From Catalinimonas alkaloidigena (lineage in GTDB: Bacteria > Bacteroidota > Bacteroidia > Cytophagales > Cyclobacteriaceae), in contig NZ_JAQFIL010000001.1 of the NCBI RefSeq assembly GCF_029504655.1, positions 3,849,001 through 3,913,000 on the forward strand: 64,000 bases of DNA, written 5' to 3'. The position numbers and the translations under genes were made by a program. Of the stretch, positions 43,684 to 52,889 are shown piece by piece (within the stretch, counting starts at the first letter, position 1; the number at the start of each line of letters is the position of its first letter). The notes below the pieces were generated by a model. The model did no database searches. It worked only from the letters and a program-made list of their open reading frames with translations, and was not told the DNA's origin.

Positions 43684-44494
43684 AGAACAGTAATTTTGAT
43701 CGGGTTAATTTATAATTGGAATATATAAACAAGAACGGCTATAAAAAATTCAGGGCAAGTCATTTTTTTTCTTCACCGTACCTAACTCCCTCACATCATT
43801 TTCTGGTGCTTATCACTGGTTACAAATATTTTTCAATCAGGCGTGAGGGCTTTTATGAAACGTTTTTACCGATCTCTGCCGGCACCGGCATGATGTAGAG
43901 AATGGCATCCGTTTCCTGTCACTCCATCGTTGAACTGCTGGAAAAAGTACTGGATAAAAATATTGATGTGATCAAAGTCAATAATCTCTATTAGATGAAA
44001 GGGAATGAGTTTGTTCATTCAGTCAGGGACTATGATTTTCAAGCCTGTACATGAGCTTTTACTTTCAGATGTAATTGAGCGTATAGCCTGCATTATGAGG
44101 TAGCCTATGAATATTAAAGAGCCATTCAACACCTCATTGCTTTAGCATCACCGCTACGGCTAAGATCAACAACCCAAGTGATTACAAAGTCTAAAACTAG
44201 GTCCGGGCATCAGTAGATCTGTCTTGCCAGCCTTTCTTATGATATCATGATCAGGCTTCATCAGATGCCATGAAAACATATATATTTTATATCTTAATAA
44301 TAATGATATAATTATATAGATTTCCTCAATGAGAACTTGATGCCATCTTACAGGCTTAAATAGTTGTTGACTACAGGGATTACAATATTGTTTTTACGCA
44401 ATGCTTAGGTATGGACAGTTAAAATCGGGCAACAATATAGGTTTGGTCATATGTAATTTCCTTTGACTTTTGGTTCACCTTAAAATATAAAAAG
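43684..44494. other. 811-bp region without an intact gene, gene remnants present
   Basis: No complete gene is seen between the GAF kinase and the broken cysteine-peptidase gene. Short frames occur (43716-43898, 43902-43994 beginning MASVSCHSIVELLEK) but none resembles a known protein. A minus-strand piece at 44126-44230 resembles the end of the gamma-glutamyltransferase gene further on. The stretch 44280-44400 is very AT-rich. The whole region looks like decaying DNA. Confidence 0.5.
44126..44230 (-). pseudogene. Possible remnant of a gamma-glutamyltransferase C-terminus
   Basis: On the minus strand this piece ends with 'VVDLSRSGDAKAMRC' and a stop. The intact gamma-glutamyltransferase at 45066 ends with 'AADVTRTGDAKALGY'. 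The DNA of 44136-44158 also resembles that at 45076-45098. Further upstream the match fades ('LARQIY', stop, 'CPD', against 'LGRTEAI..RPD'). It may be the last trace of a duplicated copy. The similarity is short, so chance cannot be excluded. Confidence 0.35.
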
Positions 44495-44985
44495 ATGGCA
44501 GCCGATTTGATTTTCCCAATGAAAAATAATTTCAGTCAAAATGGTGAAGTGGGAATTTGTACCTGTATATCACTGAATTGGGCAAAAAAACACTTAAATA
44601 CAATCGCGGATTAAAGAGCTATGGTGAGATTGGCCTGACAGATCATACGATGAATGCCCAAATGTCTATGTTGCGTAGATTTGACCATGATCCAGTTAGT
44701 CAATCAGGATTGGTAGACTTACAGGATATTGGTGGGGATAGAGTGATTACTTCTGTTGACGATGTGATCAACATTACCAAGCAGAATACGCCACATGTTG
44801 CCATATTCTGGACCGATACCCATACAATGGGCTACCGATACAGTCATTTAGAAAAAGAATTTTTTGACAATGAAGTCGGATTATACCGCGCTAAAAAAAC
44901 AACAGACATCAAACAAATCATGAGCAAAACCATCAGTCCTTACGGACCGGTTAAGGGGATGCGACTGCTTAAGCTCAAAGCCTAG
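44495..44985 (+). pseudogene. YopT/C58-like cysteine peptidase, frameshifted by one missing base
   Basis: Read across two frames this would give 163 residues. Frame one runs from ATG 44495 (MAADLIFPMKNNFSQNGEVG then 'ICTCISLNWAKK') and stops at 44614; frame two carries on with 'TLKYNRGLKSYGEIGLTDH' through 'VAIFWTDTHTMGYRYSH' and 'EFFDNEVGLYR' to a TAG at 44985. One more A in the A7 run at 44584-44590 joins the frames exactly (164 codons with the stop). The order Cys ('GICTCISLNW'), His ('TDTHTMGYRYSH') and Asp ('FFDNEVGLYR') is that of YopT-type C58 peptidases, which are secreted effectors or toxins. Without the base the domain is cut. A TTG at 44557 is not a convincing independent start. 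Confidence 0.55.
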
Positions 44986-45065
44986 GTAAGTGAATATACA
45001 TAAGCTCTACGCGTTCAGCTTGCGAATGATTTGCATTTCACCTTTTGTAACTTAGATTTCCTGCA

Positions 45066-46832
45066 TCAATATCCCAATGCTTTGGCATCACCGGTACGGG
45101 TCACATCAGCGGCTCCCTCAAGGCTGCCATCGGGTCGCACCAATATGGCTTCAGTCCTACCCAACTGTTCAAAAAACCGTAAGTCGTGCCCTTTTGCTTT
45201 AAGCTGATCGGCTATTAGGCTGTCAATGGCACCTTCTTCTACCACGATGCGATCGGGCAGCCACTGTGAATGCGTTTTTTTAGCGTTTACGGCTTCCTGC
45301 ATCGTCATACCATAGTCAATCACATTGATTATATTCTGGTAAATCACATTGATGATGGTAGAACCACCGGGGGTGCCCAGTACCATAAACAAGTCTCCAT
45401 TTTTTTCTACAATGGTTGGGCTCATGCTGGACAGCATACGCTTGCCGGGCGCTATGGAATTGGCTTCTCCACCTATTAGTCCAAAAATATTAGGAAAACC
45501 TGGTTTCAGGCTGAAGTTGTTCATCTCATTGTTCAGGAAAAAGCCCGCACCATCTACCATCACTTTATTGCCAAAATAGGCCACCAGTGTGGTTGTAATA
45601 GAAACGGCGTTTCCCTCCTTATCTACGATGGAGAAATGTGTGGTTTCCAGGCTTTCTATCCGATCTACCTCACCCGCTTTGATCTCTTCTGAAGCTGTAG
45701 CTTTGTTCATATCAATACTGGCATTACGCTCACGTATATACGCTTCGTCCAGCAGCATATCCATAGGCACATCATAGTAGGCAAGGTCACCCATATGCTC
45801 TGCCCGGTCGGCATAGGACCTTCTTTGCAGTTCTGTCATAAGGTGAATACTTTCAGAAGTATTATGGCCTAAGCTTTTTAGCTCGTAATCATTTGAGCCT
45901 TTAAGCAATTGCACGATGATGATGCCACCGCTGCTGGAAGGTGGCATAGAAATGATGTTAAAGCTATCTCTGTACACTCCCTGAATGGGTTCTCTCCATA
46001 CTGATTGATAGTTTCTCAGGTCTTCCAGGGAGATAATCCCTCTCCCTTCCTGCATTTCATCAACAATTAGTTTTGCAGTTTCTCCCTCATAAAAGCCTTT
46101 CCTTCCCTGATCACGGATCCTGCTGAGCGTAGCAGCCAGATCTTTCTGTACCAGTCTATCCCCCTGCTTCCACAAACTGTCTTTGATCAAAATCATATCG
46201 GCATCATTCCATGCTTTGAACCTATCCATCGCATCATTAAAGGTAGAGGCATCGTATGCTGTCACGGCAAAGCCGCTATCGGCTACATCTATGGCTGGCT
46301 GTATCAACTCGGCAAATGGAAGTGTCGCAAACTTCTGGTGAATCTGCTCCATACCATCTACGGTGCCGGGTGTGCAGGCGGCAAGATGTCCGTAAAGGGC
46401 CTGCTGGTTCATGACCGAGTCATTTTCATCCAGAAACATATCACGGGAAGCCTGAGCAGGAGCAGTTTCTCTAAAATCAAGAGCCCCTTTTTCTCCTTCA
46501 GCCGTACGATAGACCATATAGCCTCCCCCGCCAATGTTACCTGCTTTCGGTAATACCACTGCCAGTGCGTATTTTACAGCTATGGCAGCATCAAAAGCGT
46601 TTCCTCCTTTTTTAAGGACATTTAAGCCAATTTGCGTAGCAATAGGATGGGCTGAAACTACCATCCCATTGGGGGCTACTACACCCTCACTTTCTTTTTT
46701 TGGCAGTTTCAACTCTTTTAACATTGCATCATTATCCGCTCCGCTGCTGGAACAGGAGCAAGTTAAAAAGCCAAAAATGATCACTAAACTGAATTCAATT
46801 ATAGCGGCGAAACGCTGGCAGAAAAAAAGCAT
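45066..46832 (-). CDS. ggt: Gamma-glutamyltransferase
   Basis: A 588-residue exported enzyme, made as a proenzyme that cuts itself. An N-terminal signal with a lipobox-like 'FGFLTCSCSSSG' suggests a lipoprotein. The nucleophile Thr397 begins 'TTHFSIVDKEGNAVS', and the small subunit has 'FFLNNEMNNFSLKPG', 'MLSSMSPTIV' and 'LGTPGGSTIINV'. It transfers or hydrolyses the gamma-glutamyl group of glutathione and related peptides in the periplasm. Length is normal. A possible fragment of a second copy lies 0.8 kb away at 44126. The upstream gap 46833-47163 is AT-rich and shows no gene. Confidence 0.96.
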   Translation of the reverse strand: MLFFCQRFAAIIEFSLVIIFGFLTCSCSSSGADNDAMLKELKLPKKESEGVVAPNGMVVSAHPIATQIGLNVLKKGGNAFDAAIAVKYALAVVLPKAGNIGGGGYMVYRTAEGEKGALDFRETAPAQASRDMFLDENDSVMNQQALYGHLAACTPGTVDGMEQIHQKFATLPFAELIQPAIDVADSGFAVTAYDASTFNDAMDRFKAWNDADMILIKDSLWKQGDRLVQKDLAATLSRIRDQGRKGFYEGETAKLIVDEMQEGRGIISLEDLRNYQSVWREPIQGVYRDSFNIISMPPSSSGGIIIVQLLKGSNDYELKSLGHNTSESIHLMTELQRRSYADRAEHMGDLAYYDVPMDMLLDEAYIRERNASIDMNKATASEEIKAGEVDRIESLETTHFSIVDKEGNAVSITTTLVAYFGNKVMVDGAGFFLNNEMNNFSLKPGFPNIFGLIGGEANSIAPGKRMLSSMSPTIVEKNGDLFMVLGTPGGSTIINVIYQNIINVIDYGMTMQEAVNAKKTHSQWLPDRIVVEEGAIDSLIADQLKAKGHDLRFFEQLGRTEAILVRPDGSLEGAADVTRTGDAKALGY

Positions 46833-47163
46833 AAAAAGGCGTTAAATAATGAATTTAGACTAATACAAAGAATATTATTTCAATTATACCCAATATTAAA
46901 ATTTATCATAAAGATAAAGTTAAAAAATTCAGTATTTTATTTTAAAACATTAAAAACTCTTTTCTACTAAGATTTTACTGCACCAAATAGTTTCCTGTTT
47001 GAAATACAAAGCTGTATAAAACCAATAATGAGCAATTCAATGAATCAGACATTACAATAAGTATTAATTACTTAGGTTAAACTTTTACTACATAATCATT
47101 TATCTTTTCTTGCAGCATGCTAACTTCGCTGCCAAGCTTAATTTGCAAATAATCACTTTTCAC
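46833..47163. other. 331-bp AT-rich divergent promoter region
   Basis: This gap lies between the divergent gamma-glutamyltransferase and YfhO genes. It is AT-rich with several A/T runs and no open frame of note. It should hold both promoters. A TTG at 47110 would extend the YfhO frame by 18 codons, but the ATG at 47164 gives a better N-terminus. Confidence 0.5.
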
Positions 47164-49632
47164 ATGCCTAAGATTGATTTTAAGAAACAGGTATTACCAC
47201 ATCTGGTCGCTGTCATCATTTTTCTGATTGTCACGATCATGTTTTTTAGTCCGATGTTCTTTGAAAACAAAACTTTGCAGCAAACCGATGTGCTGATGGG
47301 CCTCTCCTCAGGGCAGGAGTTGAAAGAGTATCGTGAACGTACCGGAGAGGAAGCCCTCTGGACAAATGCCATGTTTTCGGGTATGCCAGCTTACCTGATC
47401 AGTATCCGCTATCAGGGAGAAGCGATCATTGATTTTTTGCAAAACCTTTATTCCTTTTGGTTACCCCGCCAGGCCGAAGTCATCTTCAAAGGCTTTCTTA
47501 GTTTTTATATTCTCTTAGTAATCTTTGGGGTACGCCCTTATCTGGCAATCGCTGGCGCCATAGCCTACGGGCTGGGTACTTTTAATATTGTCAGTCTGGG
47601 GGCAGGACATATCTGGAAGGTGGAAGCTATCGCCTATATGCCGCTGGTGCTGGCGGGTATCCATCTGACCTACCGGGGGAAACTGCTCTGGGGATTTACC
47701 CTTACGGCAGTAGCTCTTGCCCTGGAAATAGATAGTAACCACCTGCAAATCACCTATTACCTCCTTCTGGTAGTTTTAATCTATGGCATAGCCATGCTGG
47801 TGGACGCTATCAAAAAGAAAAATTTAAAACCGTTTGTTACCCAATCTCTCATATTGATTTTGGCAGCGGCCCTGGGTGCGGGTACCAACCTGGGAAGACT
47901 ATGGAATACCTATCAGTATGGTCAATACTCTACCCGGGGACCTTCACCCCTCAGTGAAAGTGTGGCCAGTGGAGATGACGAAGGCTTAGACAGAGATTAT
48001 GTATTTAACTATAGCATTGGGATAGCTGAAACCTTTACCCTGATGGTACCTGATTTTTCCGGTGGAGCTAGTAATCGTAATATCGGTATGGACTCAGAAC
48101 TGGCCGAGATGCTGCAATCAGCCAATGTAAGTCGTCAGCAGATTCAGGGCTTTGTCAGCAATGCCCCTACCTACTGGGGTAGCAAACCAAGTACTGCAGG
48201 ACCTACCTATGCAGGTGCAATAGTAGCTTTCCTCTTTTTCATTGGTTGTTTTTTCGCTTCCAAAAAACACCGTATCTGGCTAATCATTGCCACGGTTTTT
48301 TCCATAATGCTGAGTTGGGGTAATAATTTCAGCAGCTTCAATTACCTTATCTACGATGTGCTGCCGGGCTACAATAAATTCAGGGTAGTGGAAATGGCTT
48401 TGGTCATTGCCCTGCTGTGTATTCCTATTTTAGCCTTTCTGGGCATAGAACATTTGCTGAGAAGTGAGTGGAATGCAGGGACGAAGAAACGGTTCTTTAT
48501 CGCTTCAGCAATACCTCTGGGCCTGATGCTGCTGCTGATTGTATTTGGTGGTGTATTTAGCTTTTCGGGAGCAGGCGACAGCCGCCTTGCCCAGATGGGA
48601 GGCGAGGCTATGGTAGATGCAGTAAAGGAAGATCGGGTTTCGCTACTAAGAAGTGATGCTTTTCGCACTCTATTCTTCTCACTCCTGGCTGCTGTACTGA
48701 TCTTCTTTTACAAGGGTAAAAAATTTGCTTTTATCTGGCTGGCTGTAGGTATCATAGCCCTCTCTTCAGTAGACATGTGGACGGTGGCCAAAAGATTTAT
48801 ATCCGAAGACAACTATGTCAGGGAACGCAATAAGTTTGATGTGATGACTGCCTCGGAAGCTGATAATTTTATACTGGAACAAAATGAAAACCGTGCCCGG
48901 GTGCTCAACCTGCAAAATCCCTGGAATGATGGTATTACTTCTTATTATCATTCTTCTATTGGTGGGTATCACGGAGCAAAACTGGGCCGCTACCAGGACC
49001 TTATCAATTACTACCTTAATGATGAGCTGGTGGGAATCATCCAAAACTTACAGAATAACAGCACGAACTTCACCAACCTACAAGTGCTTAATATGCTCAA
49101 TGCACGTTTTTTCAAAGCTGGGGCTGCTCAGAATGCGGTACTCATCAATGATCAGGCACTGGGCAATGTCTGGCTGGTAGGCAATATTCAAAAAGTGAGC
49201 AATGCCGATGAAGCCATTGAAGCCTTAAGCACTGCTGACCTGGCCAGCACAGCGATTTTGAATACTTCAGACTTTTCAATGGAGCAGAACAGCTTTAACC
49301 AGCAGGGAGATATTCAAATGACAAATTATGAACCCAACGAACTGACCTATCAGGCCGATGTGCAGGAAGAAAGCTTCGCTGTCTTCTCAGAGATTTATTA
49401 TCCTGAAGGCTGGCAGGCCTATATTGACGATGAACCCGTGGAGCATGTGCGAGTAAACTATATTTTGAGAGGACTCAGCATACCCGCCGGTCAGCATAGC
49501 ATTCGTTTTGAGTTCAAGCCACAATCTTATTATGTAGGCAGTTCTGTGTCGCTGGTTTGCTCTATACTGCTAAGCATCATGTTGGTAGTAAGCCTGGGGA
49601 TGAGTGCCAAAAACTTGCGTAAAGAGAGCTAA
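47164..49632 (+). CDS. YfhO-family membrane protein
   Basis: An 822-residue polytopic protein. ATG 47164 starts a basic N-terminus (MPKIDFKKQ) ahead of helix 1 ('VAVIIFLIVTIMFFSPMFF'). About 13 helices follow, then a large extracytoplasmic part with 'EENRARVLNLQNPWN'-type loops and 'FSEIYYPEGWQAYIDDEPV', the YfhO signature, before the last helix. Bacillus YfhO is implicated in glycosylating lipoteichoic acid; in Bacteroidota the family is usually near glycan genes and probably has a GT-C glycosyltransferase fold. It is the first gene of a run of eleven on this strand or next to it that build a surface glycan. Confidence 0.88.
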   Translation: MPKIDFKKQVLPHLVAVIIFLIVTIMFFSPMFFENKTLQQTDVLMGLSSGQELKEYRERTGEEALWTNAMFSGMPAYLISIRYQGEAIIDFLQNLYSFWLPRQAEVIFKGFLSFYILLVIFGVRPYLAIAGAIAYGLGTFNIVSLGAGHIWKVEAIAYMPLVLAGIHLTYRGKLLWGFTLTAVALALEIDSNHLQITYYLLLVVLIYGIAMLVDAIKKKNLKPFVTQSLILILAAALGAGTNLGRLWNTYQYGQYSTRGPSPLSESVASGDDEGLDRDYVFNYSIGIAETFTLMVPDFSGGASNRNIGMDSELAEMLQSANVSRQQIQGFVSNAPTYWGSKPSTAGPTYAGAIVAFLFFIGCFFASKKHRIWLIIATVFSIMLSWGNNFSSFNYLIYDVLPGYNKFRVVEMALVIALLCIPILAFLGIEHLLRSEWNAGTKKRFFIASAIPLGLMLLLIVFGGVFSFSGAGDSRLAQMGGEAMVDAVKEDRVSLLRSDAFRTLFFSLLAAVLIFFYKGKKFAFIWLAVGIIALSSVDMWTVAKRFISEDNYVRERNKFDVMTASEADNFILEQNENRARVLNLQNPWNDGITSYYHSSIGGYHGAKLGRYQDLINYYLNDELVGIIQNLQNNSTNFTNLQVLNMLNARFFKAGAAQNAVLINDQALGNVWLVGNIQKVSNADEAIEALSTADLASTAILNTSDFSMEQNSFNQQGDIQMTNYEPNELTYQADVQEESFAVFSEIYYPEGWQAYIDDEPVEHVRVNYILRGLSIPAGQHSIRFEFKPQSYYVGSSVSLVCSILLSIMLVVSLGMSAKNLRKES

Positions 49633-49644
49633 GTGATTTCCAAC

Positions 49645-50562
49645 ATGGAGCAGAATCAACCCATATTATCCATTGTGATCTGTACCTATAATCGGGAAGA
49701 ATTTATTGGCAAAACACTGCTGCATCTTCATCAGATGGCTCTGCCTTACGCTGATTTTGAAGCCATAGTAGTCAACAACAACAGTACGGACAAGACCGAA
49801 AATATCTGTCAAGAATTTATCCATAAGCATTCTGATATGCAGATCAGATATTGTCTGGAAACCCGGCAGGGTCATTCTTATGCCCGTAACCGCGGGATTA
49901 AAGAAGCTTCAGGAGAATTCGTTGCTTATATTGACGATGATGCCTTTGTACATCCGGATTTCGGAAGCAATATCATCCGCTTTTTCAATGAAAATCCGGA
50001 AGTGAATGCGATTGGGGGTAAAATCATTCCTGCATATCAGAACGGCAAACCCAAGTGGATGTCACATTATCTTCTTCCTTTGGTATCCGCTTTGGATATG
50101 GGTAAAAATCCTAGGCCCTTCAAAGGAAGGAAATTTCCGGTAGGGGCCAACGTCACTTTTCGCAAATCTGTGTTTGACCGCTATGGCATGTTCAATGTCA
50201 AGCTGGGACGTATCGGAAGTGGATTGATGGGGGGAGATGAAAAAGAGATGGTCTACCGCATGAAAAGGAACGGTGAACAGATCTATTATGTACCTGATGT
50301 GGTGGTTGATCATGTAATTCCTCCAAAGCGATTGCAGATGGATTATATTCGCGGACTGGCCGAGGGCGTAGGGCAGAGTGAAAAAAGAAGACTAGAGGGA
50401 GAATCTTTAATGCCCAAAATCAAACGAGCACTGGAAGAACTGGTGAAAATCGGGGGCACATTAGTTTTAATGCTCCTCTACACCGTCAAAGGTCAGTGGG
50501 CCAAAGGCTGGATGCTAATCAAATTCCGATATTGGGTGCTGATGGGATTTTTGAAAAGATAG
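49645..50562 (+). CDS. GT2 family glycosyltransferase
   Basis: A 305-residue glycosyltransferase of family 2 (GT-A fold). ATG 49645 is preferred to a GTG four codons earlier. Motifs: 'LSIVICTYNREEFIGKTL' at the start, 'EAIVVNNNSTDKT', the DxD region 'VAYIDDDAFVHPDF', and 'GLMGGDEKEMVYRMKRNG'. The C-terminal helix 'ALEELVKIGGTLVLMLLYT' may anchor it to the membrane. It probably adds a sugar to a lipid-linked glycan. Spacing to YfhO is 12 bp. An inverted repeat follows before the next gene. Confidence 0.9.
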   Translation: MEQNQPILSIVICTYNREEFIGKTLLHLHQMALPYADFEAIVVNNNSTDKTENICQEFIHKHSDMQIRYCLETRQGHSYARNRGIKEASGEFVAYIDDDAFVHPDFGSNIIRFFNENPEVNAIGGKIIPAYQNGKPKWMSHYLLPLVSALDMGKNPRPFKGRKFPVGANVTFRKSVFDRYGMFNVKLGRIGSGLMGGDEKEMVYRMKRNGEQIYYVPDVVVDHVIPPKRLQMDYIRGLAEGVGQSEKRRLEGESLMPKIKRALEELVKIGGTLVLMLLYTVKGQWAKGWMLIKFRYWVLMGFLKR

Positions 50563-50567
50563 AAAAG

Positions 50568-50617
50568 AAGACCGAAGTCAGAAAACGGAAAACTGAATCA
50601 AATACAACTTCGGTCTT
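50568..50617. repeat. 11-bp inverted repeat in a purine-rich spacer
   Basis: AAGACCGAAGT (50568-50578) and ACTTCGGTCTT (50607-50617) pair around a 28-base loop. The text around it repeats GACGGAA/GACCGAAGTC-like words, and GTCAG/CTGAC also pair further in. It is in the 84-bp gap between the GT2 and DUF115 genes. It may be a degenerate intergenic repeat or a weak internal terminator. Confidence 0.5.
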
Positions 50618-50646
50618 CCGTCTCCTGACGTTCCGACTTAAGAAAC

Positions 50647-51567
50647 ATGAAACCAAAGCATATAGCATTTTTTGACAATTTATTGGCTTCGCTACTTACA
50701 ACAGTGAAAGTCATCTTGCTCAGTAAATTTTTTATTAAAAAACCTGATAAGCCAAGTGATTTTGAAGATTGTGTACTGCTAGGAAATGGCCCTTCGCTGA
50801 AGCCCTTTCTTCAAGACCATCTGGATTTCCTCCAGAACAAAGCCGTCTTCTGTGTCAATAACTTTGTGAGGACGCAGGCCTATACTACTGTCAAACCTTC
50901 ATATTACGTAATTGTAGCGCCAGACTTCTGGGCTGAGGAAGAAAAGCCCCACTGGAAGGAAGAGCGCTATAAAATATTTTATGAGCTGGCCGAAAAAACA
51001 GATTGGGAGCTGGTACTCTTTGTGCCTGCACTGGCAAAGAAACATAGAGAGTGGAAAAAAATACTGCAACAGAATCCTAAGATCAGCATTGCCTACTTTA
51101 ACAATACTCCGGTAGAGGGCTTAACTTTTCTCTCTCACTTTTACTTCAGGCAATGGCTTGGTATGCCTCGCCCTCATAATGTATTGGTCGGCACCATCAC
51201 CATCGCTTTAAATATGGGCTTCAGTAACTGTTATGTTACCGGGGCGGATCATTCCTGGCTAAAGGAAATTATAGTTGCCGACGATAACCGGGTGTACCTG
51301 AGTCAAAAGCACTTTTATGATGATCATCTGAAATCCAAAACCTACACCGACGAGGCCCGTCCTATGTATGTGGGAGGGACAAAGCAAGAACGCAGATTGC
51401 ATGAGATATTATACAAGTTTTATTATTCATTTCGTTCCTACTGGGAATTACTTGATTATGCTAAAGAATTAGGGACACGAATTTATAATCTTACTCCTGG
51501 CTCCTATATTGATGCTTTTGAACGCAAAACACTAGAAGCAAAACATGGCCAATCAGCAACTTCGTAA
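50647..51567 (+). CDS. DUF115/Maf-like putative glycosyltransferase
   Basis: A 306-residue protein. Near the N-terminus 'CVLLGNGPSLKPF' (about 43-55) is the Rossmann-like start of the DUF115 (MptE-like, flagellin Maf) family; GT42 sialyltransferases begin with a similar 'GNGPSLK'. Other segments fit: 'AVFCVNNFVRTQAYTTVKPS', 'PHNVLVGTITIALNMGFS' and 'NCYVTGADHSWLK'. Maf and GT42 proteins transfer nonulosonic acids such as pseudaminic acid or sialic acid. Because NeuB-, PseB- and SpsF-like genes follow, this protein is a good candidate for the transferase of that sugar; that is inference. Its end overlaps the next gene by 23 bp. Confidence 0.72.
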   Translation: MKPKHIAFFDNLLASLLTTVKVILLSKFFIKKPDKPSDFEDCVLLGNGPSLKPFLQDHLDFLQNKAVFCVNNFVRTQAYTTVKPSYYVIVAPDFWAEEEKPHWKEERYKIFYELAEKTDWELVLFVPALAKKHREWKKILQQNPKISIAYFNNTPVEGLTFLSHFYFRQWLGMPRPHNVLVGTITIALNMGFSNCYVTGADHSWLKEIIVADDNRVYLSQKHFYDDHLKSKTYTDEARPMYVGGTKQERRLHEILYKFYYSFRSYWELLDYAKELGTRIYNLTPGSYIDAFERKTLEAKHGQSATS

Positions 51568-52096
51568 ACATATCAAGCCAACGCTTACTGATAAGTACCG
51601 TATCTGGAAAATTCGGAGACAATTGGGTAACTGTGGGTCAGGGGTATATTTTGAAAAGAATAGCGCTTTCATGCGTTACCCACATCTGATTTCCATAGGT
51701 AACAATGTGATCGTAAAGGAAGGGGCCAAAATATGTCCCTGCAATGAAAGTGCTTCAGTAAGCATTGGTCATAATACAACCATTGGCTACCATACCTTTA
51801 TTTTTGCTTCAGCCTCCATCAGCATTGGCAATGATTGCCAGATCGCTCCTTTTGTTTATTTGGTTGACAGCGATCATGCTATTGCTAAGGAGCAGTTGAT
51901 GAACCAGCAAGCTAACCTCACAGCACCCATCAAAATAGGTAATGATGTGTGGATAGCGACCGGAGCCAAGATTTTACGTGGCGTAACCATTCATGATGGG
52001 GCAGTGATCGCGGCGGGAGCCGTAGTACGCGAAGATGTGCAAGCCTATGAAATTGTCGGAGGGATTCCGGCTAAGCATTTAGGGTTCCGTGAGTAA
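51545..52096 (+). CDS. Hexapeptide-repeat acyltransferase
   Basis: A 183-residue left-handed beta-helix acyltransferase (WbbJ/LacA type). Hexapeptide repeats are seen in 'ISIGNNVIVKEGAKICPC', 'VSIGHNTTIGYHTFIFASAS', 'APIKIGNDVWIATGAKIL' and 'GVTIHDGAVIAAGAVVREDV', and a conserved histidine in 'DSDHAI'. It should O- or N-acetylate a sugar. The start overlaps the DUF115 gene by 23 bp, so both are co-translated. It could serve as the acetylating step for the nonulosonic acid or a neighbouring sugar. Confidence 0.9.
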   Translation: MANQQLRKHIKPTLTDKYRIWKIRRQLGNCGSGVYFEKNSAFMRYPHLISIGNNVIVKEGAKICPCNESASVSIGHNTTIGYHTFIFASASISIGNDCQIAPFVYLVDSDHAIAKEQLMNQQANLTAPIKIGNDVWIATGAKILRGVTIHDGAVIAAGAVVREDVQAYEIVGGIPAKHLGFRE

Positions 52097-52166
52097 ATTT
52101 GTGCTTTACTCCTTCAATTCATACTTTTTTCTAACTTTGAATTTCATTTTTCAAGCCTAAGCGAAC

Positions 52167-52889
52167 ATGCAAATAGGAGGTATCATCTTAGCCCGCTACA
52201 ATTCCCGTCGTCTTCCGGGCAAAGCCCTTAAAGACATAGGCGGTAAACCGATACTTTTACAAATTTATCAGGCATTAAGGCAATATTTCAGTCAGGGGAA
52301 TATAGTCGTGGCTACATCCTCCTCTCCTACCGATGATCCTATTGCCGCTTTTTGCAAGCAGCATCAGATACATTGCTACCGGGGCAGCCTGGATAAAGTA
52401 GCCGAGCGTTTTTATGATTGTGCAAAACACTTTGGCTTTGAATTCGCTTTTCGCATCAACGGAGACAACCTATTTGTAGAAAGCCGGTGTATTGTACAAA
52501 TGATGGCAGACGTACAGCAAGACGCGTCCTACGATTTCCTGAGCAATGTGAAGGAGAGGACCTTTCCCTTCGGCATGAGCGTGGAACTGCTGAACACTGA
52601 GTTTTATGGTCACTGCCTTGAGAAATTTCAGCAGGATGCACGCTATCAGGAGCATGTGACGCTCTATCTGTATGAAAATGAAAACATAGGTGAAAGAAAA
52701 TATTATTTTAATACGAAAACACCGGAAGCCAAAGGAGCGCATCTGGCGATAGATACTCCGGAAGATTTTGAGATTGCGCAACTGATCTATGCGCAAATGC
52801 TAGAACCTAATAATACACCTCCGCTAGCCGATTTGATCCGGTATTACAAACAAGCTAAGAAAAAGTATGAAGCATCCCTGGAAAGGTAA
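52167..52889 (+). CDS. SpsF-like cytidylyltransferase
   Basis: A 240-residue nucleotidyltransferase-fold protein. The N-terminal signature 'ILARYNSRRLPGKALKDIGG' is that of the CMP-sugar synthetase family (NeuA, KdsB, SpsF). Further family points are 'NIVVATSSSPTDDPI', 'CYRGSLDKVAERFYDCA' and 'RINGDNLFVESRCI'. It probably charges a nonulosonic acid with CMP. It overlaps the NeuB-like gene by 23 bp, which strongly supports a joint pathway. Length agrees with SpsF. Confidence 0.87.
   Translation: MQIGGIILARYNSRRLPGKALKDIGGKPILLQIYQALRQYFSQGNIVVATSSSPTDDPIAAFCKQHQIHCYRGSLDKVAERFYDCAKHFGFEFAFRINGDNLFVESRCIVQMMADVQQDASYDFLSNVKERTFPFGMSVELLNTEFYGHCLEKFQQDARYQEHVTLYLYENENIGERKYYFNTKTPEAKGAHLAIDTPEDFEIAQLIYAQMLEPNNTPPLADLIRYYKQAKKKYEASLER

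Noticed and set aside
43716..43898. A 60-codon frame after the GAF kinase gene
   Set aside because: Phe/His/Ser-rich, without domain-like pattern; lies in decayed DNA.
44557..44985. An independent gene starting at TTG 44557
   Set aside because: It starts in mid-domain; the preceding frame supplies the N-terminal part, so a frameshifted gene explains the data better.
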